This document shows positions 9,699-17,557 of a stretch of 34,004 bases of DNA, piece after piece (the first letter of the stretch is position 1; every line of letters starts with the position of its first letter). The position numbers were made by a program, and so were the translations under genes. The stretch comes from Candidatus Spechtbacteria bacterium RIFCSPHIGHO2_02_FULL_43_15b (lineage in GTDB: Bacteria > Patescibacteriota > Minisyncoccia > Spechtbacterales > HO2-43-30), in assembly GCA_001819985.1 (NCBI GenBank), contig MHOE01000034.1, positions 8,606-42,609 of the forward strand. Reading direction: 5' to 3'. The notes under the pieces are model-generated. The model ran no database searches. It had not been told where the DNA came from and saw only the letters and a program-made list of their open reading frames with translations.

Positions 9699-12600
9699 AT
9701 GAGAAATTTATTTTCGAGTAAAAATAGAATAGTGGTTTTGGTATGCATCCTCGGTCTGTTGTCGGTTTTTTTGGTGGCCTTTGTTCTTAATTTGATCGGA
9801 GGAATGAGGACAAAATCCATGACGCCGCTCCCTCATATCGGAGCGGGTGCGTTTCATATTGAGGCAACTTTGTCTGATTCCGGAGGCGCCGATCCGGAAA
9901 CTCATTTTATTTTGTACGCAAAAAATAAGGTTAGCGAAGGGGATGTCGAAAAAATATTGAAATTTGAACCTGATGTTAAGTTTTCCGCGAAGAAAATCGC
10001 CGAATTAAAAATCGGAGATTTTGCATTTGCGGCGGATACAGAGCTGGCGCTTGATCCGCGAGTCGAGATAGTGCCACTGGAGAAACTGGAAACGGACAGG
10101 ATATACAAAGCCGTTATAAGCGATATTGAAGAAGCGAAAATAGATAGACCGTATAGCTTCGCATTTCAGATTAAATCGCCCTTTCAAGTTGTCGAAACAT
10201 ATCCCAGAAACGAAGCCGCTTATGTGCCGCTAAATTCGGGCATCGAAATCACATTCAGCAGAGAAAACACTAATGATATCGAAAAATTTTTTGAAATTGA
10301 CCCGGATACGGAGGGTACTTTTGAAAGGCGCGGAAGAACTGTGGTTTTTATGCCCAAGTCGCTTCTAGAAAAAACAATTTATAGGGTTACCGTTAAAAAT
10401 GGTCTTGGAGTAACCGGGAGCAACGATAAACTTGCGGAAGATTTCTCATTTGTTTTTGAAACCGGCGAAGGGCGATACACGGGTTCACGCCCATCATTCG
10501 ATTTTTCCGGTGATTTTATTGAGTATATGCCGGGGGTTAAACCTGTTTTTTCAGTATCGTACTACGGTATAAATCCCAAGAATCTTAATATAGATGTTTA
10601 CAAGTTTAATGACAATAACGAATTCGTGGACTCGTATTTGAAAAGTAGAAATTGGAAATACGGATGGGCTTATTATCATGTTCGAGATGCGTCAAGCGCG
10701 TACGAACCTAATAAAAATCAGCGAATCCTTTCATTCAGCCCAAGCATAATAAAGTCCGGCTATCAAGAATTTATTGAAATACCCCAAGTTCTGGATGAAG
10801 GTTATTACCTTCTGGATGTTTCGATATCGGGTAGGAAAGAGCAGGCGTGGCTTCAAATAACTCCGATATCGCATTATAATTCGATCACTCACGACTCAAG
10901 TATTATATGGACTTACGATTTTTTGGATAAAGAACCAATTGCGGGGGCTAGCGTGATATTTTTGGATTCAGGCAATAGTCCGGCTGAAACAAAGGTCGGA
11001 ACAACAGACAGCGACGGCCTGTTACAGTTCAAAACCCCGCGATCGCTTCAGCGGGAGAATTATGATAATTCCGCGTCCCCAAGATTTTTGAAGATTAGCG
11101 CCGGCGGCACAGCGCCTGCTTATGTGAAAGTCGCCGATAGTTGGGGTTATGGCTATGGGGCCTCAAAAGGCGATGAATTTTGGGATTATATCGCAACAGA
11201 CAGGTACGCTTACCAGATGAATGACATTGTGAGGTACTGGGGTGTTTTGAAGGGCAGAGATATGGACTTGCGGCAAAAATTGGTTGAGGTCGGAATTTAC
11301 GAAGGGTACTCATACTATTATGACGAAGGGGGACTTTATTCATCGGACAAAAAGCCGCTAGTAAGCGAGAAAATTCTTGTCTCTCAATTCGACACAATAG
11401 AGGGCGGGCTTAGTTTTGAGGGCATTGCCCCGGGTTTTTACAGTGTTTATGTGAAGTTCAACGGTAAGACGATTTCATCATCAACCATTCAGATATTAAC
11501 TTACGCAAAACCGGCTTACCAAATCATAGTTACACCTTCGAAACGCGCCATGTTTGCGGGAGAAGATGTAACCTTCGATGTATCGGCAAAATTTTTTGAT
11601 GGCACTCCCGTTTCAAATCTTTTGTTAAAATATTCCGGATATTGGAATTCGTCATTTACGGGCGAGATAAGGTTGGATAAAGACGGCATAGGAAAGTTTT
11701 ACTTCAAAACTTCTTATATTAGGGATGAATACTCGTATTATCCAACATATTATCCAAAAAGTTTAATCGTGAATTTCACTCCGAAACTCGAAGAAGAGGG
11801 CGAGGTGATAAGCAGGGGAAGTGTGCTTGTATTCGGTCCCGATATGTACCTACAGTCATTTTCCAAGAAAACCGGCGCGGATTCCTATATGTTCACGGCT
11901 AAGTTAAATAAAATTGTTATTTCGGGCAAGGAAAATTCTGAAGATTACTGGAGGAATGAATACATAGGAGATCCCGTTATGGGTCATCCGTTAAGCGCGA
12001 AAATTACAAAGATAACCTACGATAAAAGAGAAACCGGAGAATATTATGATCATATAAATAAGATTGTGCGGAAAATCTACGAATACGAAAGAAAGGAAAC
12101 TGTAATTGAGAATGTGTCCGGCTCTGTCAATTCGCAGGGAGAGTGGATCTTTACAAGGAATTTTCCACAAGAAGAGGGATCTCATTATGTAATATATTTC
12201 TCGGGCAAAGATTCGGTCGGTAGAAACATATCGAGCTCTTCGTATGCGTCATTTTATTCGTCATACAGCGCGTGGAAAAACTTCGCTGTGGCTTTGAGTA
12301 TAGGCGGGGAATCATTTTCAAAAGAATTCTCTCTTGGCGAGGATATAAACCTTGAGCTAAAAATAACTGAAGGAGAAAAACCGCAAAATCCCAAAGTTTT
12401 GTTTTACAGATTCCAAAACAGCATTGATGAAGCTCGCGTAGTTTCAGGAATGAATCTCCACGAGATTTTCGTAAAAGAATTTTCTCCGTCGGTGCAGTAC
12501 AGGGCTGTGATATTAAGCCCGTTTGGATTTGAGGAATCAAACAGTATAAACGCGGCGTTTAAGGAAAGAGACAATAATCTAAACATAGAAATAAATTCCG

Positions 12601-15161
12601 GAAAAGAAAAATACAGGCCGGGCGAAGAAATCCAAATTGATTTTTCAGTAAAAGACGAATCCGGGAATCCGATGTCCGCGGAGTTGAATGTTTCAATTAT
12701 TGACGAGGCGATTTTTCATATACTGCCATATAATTGGCAAAAAAGAATTCTAGGGACTTTATACAGGGATTTATACACTAATCCAATATCAAATACTTCG
12801 GAATATGTGAAACTCGATGAGAATTCAAGTGCGTCAGGAGGGGCTGAAATGGGCGGATGTTTTACGAGAGGTACGCCAGTTCTTATGGAAGGTGGAAACT
12901 TAAAATCAATAGAGGAGGTTAGGGTTGGCGATGTGGTTCTGACTTTCGAAGGCGAAAATTCAAAAAAACTTGTTCCAGCGATAGTTCAGGGAGTATCAAG
13001 TCATACCGTTGACGCGTTTTTGGTGATAAATGGTTCGCTTGAAGTTACGCATGAGCACAGATTATTCGTTAACGGCAATTGGGAATACGCAGGCAATGTA
13101 AAGCTAGGAGATCGGCTTAGGGATGCAGGTGGTAAAAGTCAGATAATTTCTTCCATAATGGAAAAACAGGCGCAAAATACGGTTGTTTACAATATAATGG
13201 TTGATAATCAACATACTTATTTTGCCGGCGGCTATTTCGTACACAATCAAGAAAAGGGAGGAGGCCCTTCTAGGTCTAATTTTGTAGATATTGCGCTTTT
13301 TGAAACGGTTCGCGCTAATTCCTCCGGAAAAGCAAGTGTTAAATTTAACGCTCCGGACAACATAACGGCGTGGCGAGTTACAGCGCGCGCTTTTGAGTCC
13401 AAGGAAATAAAAGCCGGAGAAAAGATAGAACTGGTTGAAACCTCCTTGCCTTTCTTTGTGGACGCTACTATGAATAGCACCTATCTGGTTGGAGATGAGC
13501 CGATTATCCGTTTGCGATCTTTCGGCGACGAGTACGATCCCAATAGGGGTGTTGATTTTCGATTAGGCGTGGATGACGAGGTTAATGGCGATTTTGGTAT
13601 CGGCGCTGTTTTTATGCCGTTAAAAAATTTCGGCATATTTCAGGAGGGAGAACACGAGCTATTTATTTCCGCGAAACAAGGGAATCTCGAGGACTCAATA
13701 ATTCGGAAGGTTAATTTTGTAAAGAGCTACTTCAAGAAAGGGGGATCGTCAACATACGCGCTATCGGAAGATTTGACGGATATAAAAGGGAATAAATACG
13801 GGAGCACTATGCTCGTTTTCGCGGATGCGGGGCGTGGTAAATTTTACCCTACGCTTTGGAACAATGCTTTAATCCATGGCATTCGGGCAGATCAACTCGC
13901 GGCTAAGTATTTTGGCGAAGAATTATTATCTCGATATTTTGACGATGCGAAGCCGGATGAATCGCTTGATTTAAGCGGCTATCAAACACCGGAAGGCGCA
14001 ATAGCGCTTTTCCCTTACGGAGACAGCGATATTGAAGTGACTTCAAAGATGGCGGATTTAGCCCCGGAATTTATTTTCAGGGAACGCGTAAAGGCATACT
14101 TGAACAAATCTCTCGAAGATAAAAAATCAGATATAGGCCGCGCGGCAAAAGCTCTTTACGGACTTGCTAGTTTAGGTGAGCCGGTGCTTACGAAAATAAA
14201 TTCAATAAAAGCAAGCGGCGAGCTTGGGTTCGAAGATGGAATTTATATTGCTCTTTCCTTAGCTAAAATAGGCGATAAAGAGTCGGCAAGAATCATCTAC
14301 GAAAATGATATAAGGCCAAATTTGCGGTTTGATGGGAAAGAAGCATGGCTTTCTAGTGAGGACGATATGACAAGGCGAGTTAAGCTGACTGCGACCATTT
14401 CGGTGCTTTCTTCATATCTTATGTTGAGCGAAGACAGCGCTTCGTTGTGGAACTACATAAAAAGCCATGATCCCGAAAAAGACCTTGATGTATTGGAAGA
14501 AACGCTTTTTATGAAGTCCGAACTCGAAAATTCAAAGGATAACGAGGCAAAGTTTTCTTATAGAATAGACGACGAGCGGGAAGAAAGGGTGACTCTTGAA
14601 AAGGGAAAGTCCCGTAAAATAAATGTTTTTGAAGATGAGCTTAAGAAGATTCGTTTTTCCGATGTGCACGGGAATATATCCGTTATGAGCTTATACCAGA
14701 CGAGCGTAGAGCCGAACGAACTCGTAAGAAATGACGAGTTAAGTTTGCGAAGAGAGTATAGAGTGAACGGCCAGAAACTTAACTCTTTCAATGAGGGCGA
14801 TGTTGTTATGGTGCGGCTAGATCCGGACATCGCCAAAAGCGCTATCGACGGCGTTTACCAGGTGATTGATTATTTGCCTAGCGGGCTTAAGCCCGCGACA
14901 AGGGTATATGAAACTGGGTTATCGAATGAGAGGAATGATTGCAATATCATATGGTATCCTTCCAAAATCGTGAACAGCACAGTTTACTTCACAATTAACA
15001 AAGAGTTTGACAATAGCGCGTATTGCCAAAATAGAACGATAAATTATTACGCTCGGGTCGTTTCGAAGGGTAAATACACGGCAAACCCCGCGATAATTCA
15101 ATCATTGAAAAATTTGAATAGTTTGAATATTTCAAGAGAGGATGTGGTGGAAATAAGGTAG
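9699..15161 (+). CDS. Alpha-2-macroglobulin-like (YfaS/MG-domain) surface protein with an internal Hint domain
   Basis: N-terminal TM anchor; Big_5/MG-like VVETYPRNEAAYVPLNSGIEITFS; A2M core RSNFVDIALFETVRANSSGKASVKFNAPDNITAWRVTARAF; YfaS-like end YQVIDYLPSGLKP. Confidence 0.9.
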   Translation: MRNLFSSKNRIVVLVCILGLLSVFLVAFVLNLIGGMRTKSMTPLPHIGAGAFHIEATLSDSGGADPETHFILYAKNKVSEGDVEKILKFEPDVKFSAKKIAELKIGDFAFAADTELALDPRVEIVPLEKLETDRIYKAVISDIEEAKIDRPYSFAFQIKSPFQVVETYPRNEAAYVPLNSGIEITFSRENTNDIEKFFEIDPDTEGTFERRGRTVVFMPKSLLEKTIYRVTVKNGLGVTGSNDKLAEDFSFVFETGEGRYTGSRPSFDFSGDFIEYMPGVKPVFSVSYYGINPKNLNIDVYKFNDNNEFVDSYLKSRNWKYGWAYYHVRDASSAYEPNKNQRILSFSPSIIKSGYQEFIEIPQVLDEGYYLLDVSISGRKEQAWLQITPISHYNSITHDSSIIWTYDFLDKEPIAGASVIFLDSGNSPAETKVGTTDSDGLLQFKTPRSLQRENYDNSASPRFLKISAGGTAPAYVKVADSWGYGYGASKGDEFWDYIATDRYAYQMNDIVRYWGVLKGRDMDLRQKLVEVGIYEGYSYYYDEGGLYSSDKKPLVSEKILVSQFDTIEGGLSFEGIAPGFYSVYVKFNGKTISSSTIQILTYAKPAYQIIVTPSKRAMFAGEDVTFDVSAKFFDGTPVSNLLLKYSGYWNSSFTGEIRLDKDGIGKFYFKTSYIRDEYSYYPTYYPKSLIVNFTPKLEEEGEVISRGSVLVFGPDMYLQSFSKKTGADSYMFTAKLNKIVISGKENSEDYWRNEYIGDPVMGHPLSAKITKITYDKRETGEYYDHINKIVRKIYEYERKETVIENVSGSVNSQGEWIFTRNFPQEEGSHYVIYFSGKDSVGRNISSSSYASFYSSYSAWKNFAVALSIGGESFSKEFSLGEDINLELKITEGEKPQNPKVLFYRFQNSIDEARVVSGMNLHEIFVKEFSPSVQYRAVILSPFGFEESNSINAAFKERDNNLNIEINSGKEKYRPGEEIQIDFSVKDESGNPMSAELNVSIIDEAIFHILPYNWQKRILGTLYRDLYTNPISNTSEYVKLDENSSASGGAEMGGCFTRGTPVLMEGGNLKSIEEVRVGDVVLTFEGENSKKLVPAIVQGVSSHTVDAFLVINGSLEVTHEHRLFVNGNWEYAGNVKLGDRLRDAGGKSQIISSIMEKQAQNTVVYNIMVDNQHTYFAGGYFVHNQEKGGGPSRSNFVDIALFETVRANSSGKASVKFNAPDNITAWRVTARAFESKEIKAGEKIELVETSLPFFVDATMNSTYLVGDEPIIRLRSFGDEYDPNRGVDFRLGVDDEVNGDFGIGAVFMPLKNFGIFQEGEHELFISAKQGNLEDSIIRKVNFVKSYFKKGGSSTYALSEDLTDIKGNKYGSTMLVFADAGRGKFYPTLWNNALIHGIRADQLAAKYFGEELLSRYFDDAKPDESLDLSGYQTPEGAIALFPYGDSDIEVTSKMADLAPEFIFRERVKAYLNKSLEDKKSDIGRAAKALYGLASLGEPVLTKINSIKASGELGFEDGIYIALSLAKIGDKESARIIYENDIRPNLRFDGKEAWLSSEDDMTRRVKLTATISVLSSYLMLSEDSASLWNYIKSHDPEKDLDVLEETLFMKSELENSKDNEAKFSYRIDDEREERVTLEKGKSRKINVFEDELKKIRFSDVHGNISVMSLYQTSVEPNELVRNDELSLRREYRVNGQKLNSFNEGDVVMVRLDPDIAKSAIDGVYQVIDYLPSGLKPATRVYETGLSNERNDCNIIWYPSKIVNSTVYFTINKEFDNSAYCQNRTINYYARVVSKGKYTANPAIIQSLKNLNSLNISREDVVEIR
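12858..13247 (+). other. Hint (intein/Hedgehog-type autoprocessing) domain inside the A2M-like protein, ~130 aa
   Basis: Block A CFTRGTPVLMEGGNLKSIEEVRVGDVVLT; block B LEVTHEHRLFVNGNW (TxxH); blocks F/G VYNIMVDNQHTYFAGGYFVHN, followed by Gln. Confidence 0.92.
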
Positions 15162-15163
15162 TT

Positions 15164-16945
15164 ATGAAGAGCATTTTTTTCTGGACAATTTTTCTTTCGG
15201 TTGCAACTGGAGCGTTCAGCTCCATTTTTATAGCAGTAAGTTTATCCGATTTTAATACAGATTATTCCGCGGATAGCATTTTGGCTTCACGGGATAGCGA
15301 GTATCGTCACTCCGGTTTTTTCGATTTAGAAAAAGACATACTGCGATATGTGGGATTCCCGTCTTCCCGCATAGAAGGTGCGGGAGAGTACGACGGCTAT
15401 TGGGTTCAGGCGGGTATTACATCGCACCATCTGCCGACAGCATTGCCTTTTATTTCCGAGTTTTATAAAACCATTCAAAATTCAGACGGTCCCCGCGAAA
15501 CATTTGCTATTATAGGGCCAGATCATTTGGAGAAATGCCGCGGAGATGCGGCTGTAACATATCTTGGATATCGTACTCCGTTTGGAGAGTTAAATGTGGA
15601 TAAAGATGCGGTTCGAAACCTTGTTAACGCGGGGGCAACTTTGGATGATGAGTGTTTTGATGGCGAGCATTCAATAGCTGTTCAAACTTTGTTCATAAAA
15701 TACCTTTATCCAAACGCGAAAATCGTGCCTATACTTTTTTCTTCGGACGCGAGCGGCGAATTGGTGGATAAAATAGTCAATTCGCTTTTTTTAAGCCGTG
15801 ATAAGATAGCAGTAATCGGGAGTGTTGATTTTTCACACTATGAAAGTTACGAGCGGGCAAAGGAAATAGACGACGCAAGCGAAAATATGATCAGAAACAT
15901 GGATTGGGAGGGATTCGCGTTAAAACACGCGGATTCTCCGGCATCTTTAGGGGCGGTTATATTATTCTCAAACAAGACAGGCGCAATAAACCCCTTAATT
16001 ATAGGCAGGGCAAATTCGTATGAATTTAATTCTTCCAAAGATAATACTACGGGATATATGAATGCTTTGTTTGCCAACTACAAAAAAACAAAAGGAATCC
16101 TTACTTTAGCGTTTGTAGGAGACATTATGCTGACAAGGAATGTCGGGAAAAAAATCGAGGAATCGGGCGATTGGCGATGGCCATTTCTTAAAATAGGCGA
16201 TTATTTAAGAAGCGCGGATTTGACTTTTGGCAACCTCGAGACGACAATTTCGGAGCGGGGGCATAATGTGGGGAGCATTTATTCATTTAGGTCCAATCCA
16301 AAAGTGATTGAAGGGCTTTTATTCGCAGGGTTTGATTTTTTGTCCGTGGCTAATAATCATATGGGCGACTGGACAAGAACCGCATTTGAGGACACCTTTA
16401 ACATTCTTAAAGCAAACGGCATAGGATATGTGGGCGGGGGTTTCAGCGAAAAAGAGGCGCACAGCGCGAAAGCGCGCGAGATTAGCGGAATAAAATTCGG
16501 ATTTCTTGGCTACACCGATCTTGGAGCGAAATATACTGAAGCTAAGGGCGACATATCCGGCATCGCGTGGTCAAGCAAAGAGACGATAGAACGCGATGTT
16601 AAAGAGGCAAAAAATACCAGCGATTTCGTTGTTGTTTCTATTCACTTTGGCGAAGAATACAAAACTTCATCAAACGCGCGTCAAAAAATTCTAGCGCGCG
16701 CCGCAGTTGATGCAGGCGCGTCTTTGGTTATAGGACATCATCCGCATGTCATTCAAGAGATTGAAGAATATAATGGAGGTTACATTGCATACAGTTTGGG
16801 GAATTTTATTTTCGACCAAAATTTTTCCGAAGAAACAATGGAGGGTTTGATCTTGAAAGTATATGTTAAGAATTCAAAAATACTAAATATGGAGTCCGAA
16901 AAGGTGAATATTTCAGGTGATTTTCAGGCATACTTTAGAGATTAG
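15164..16945 (+). CDS. Fusion of MEMO1/AmmeMemoRadiSam-B-like domain with CapA (PGA_cap) metallophosphatase-like domain
   Basis: N-terminal half: AGITSHHLPTALPF, IIGPDHL, GEHSIAVQTLFIKYL, VDFSHY; C-terminal half: LTLAFVGDIMLTRNVG, FGNLETTIS, SVANNHMGD, IGHHPHVIQ, YSLGNFIFDQ. Confidence 0.9.
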   Translation: MKSIFFWTIFLSVATGAFSSIFIAVSLSDFNTDYSADSILASRDSEYRHSGFFDLEKDILRYVGFPSSRIEGAGEYDGYWVQAGITSHHLPTALPFISEFYKTIQNSDGPRETFAIIGPDHLEKCRGDAAVTYLGYRTPFGELNVDKDAVRNLVNAGATLDDECFDGEHSIAVQTLFIKYLYPNAKIVPILFSSDASGELVDKIVNSLFLSRDKIAVIGSVDFSHYESYERAKEIDDASENMIRNMDWEGFALKHADSPASLGAVILFSNKTGAINPLIIGRANSYEFNSSKDNTTGYMNALFANYKKTKGILTLAFVGDIMLTRNVGKKIEESGDWRWPFLKIGDYLRSADLTFGNLETTISERGHNVGSIYSFRSNPKVIEGLLFAGFDFLSVANNHMGDWTRTAFEDTFNILKANGIGYVGGGFSEKEAHSAKAREISGIKFGFLGYTDLGAKYTEAKGDISGIAWSSKETIERDVKEAKNTSDFVVVSIHFGEEYKTSSNARQKILARAAVDAGASLVIGHHPHVIQEIEEYNGGYIAYSLGNFIFDQNFSEETMEGLILKVYVKNSKILNMESEKVNISGDFQAYFRD

Positions 16946-17013
16946 CAATTGCCGATTTAGCTTCTGAATTTGCAATTAAATTCAGCATTTCAGGCATATT
17001 TAGGCCAAATTTA

Positions 17014-17042
17014 TTGACAATATATTCAAATGGAGCTATAAT
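17014..17042 (+). promoter_or_regulatory. Consensus sigma70 promoter
   Basis: TTGACA - exactly 17 nt - TATAAT. Confidence 0.85.
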
Positions 17043-17205
17043 ACCCTCATAATTAAAAAGTCGATTAAGTAGAAGCTTCTTTTAATCAAATTTGAAGAAG
17101 TACGCAAAGAGTGAGATCGCGAAACTTTAATTTCTATATATATTAATTAGATAAAATAGTTAATATATTCAGATACAGTTTTAGTAGATTTGCACTTAAA
17201 TTTAA

Positions 17206-17388
17206 GTGGAAGAATTTAACAACGGTGGAAGATCTTTCCAGGACCGTCCGATGGTAAAGGGAGAGTGGACTTGTTCCGAGTGTGGCGTAGCCATAACGGA
17301 ATTGCCATTCAAACCAGCCGAAGGCAGACCCATATTTTGCAAGGACTGCTACAGGAACAAACGACCGAAGAGAGATTTTCAGCGGTAA
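17206..17388 (+). CDS. Small CxxC...CxxC zinc-ribbon protein
   Basis: GTG start; CSECGVAITELPFKPAEGRPIFCKDCYRNKRPKRD; short basic C-terminus; followed by a strong terminator. Confidence 0.8.
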   Translation: MEEFNNGGRSFQDRPMVKGEWTCSECGVAITELPFKPAEGRPIFCKDCYRNKRPKRDFQR

Positions 17389-17392
17389 TTTT

Positions 17393-17427
17393 AAACTAAA
17401 AAGCCCCTTACGGGGCTTTTTAGTTTT
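17393..17427 (+). terminator. Rho-independent terminator after the zinc-ribbon gene
   Basis: Perfect 15-bp stem AAACTAAAAAGCCCC-TTAC-GGGGCTTTTTAGTTT. Confidence 0.9.
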
Positions 17428-17557
17428 CCACAGATTTTGTGGGTTTGGTAGTGTTCAAAAATACTTCCTATGCTATTATGCCTAGCTGGTTTTTAGGCCG
17501 GCATTTGTTGTGAACCTTGAAAACATAAATACTTAAAAGCAGGCAAAGGAGTGCGAA

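Noticed and set aside
12858-13250. Ordinary self-splicing intein call
   Set aside because: All Hint blocks are present but the +1 residue is Gln, which does not support canonical splicing; no homing endonuclease is present. Kept as a Hint/BIL-type domain.
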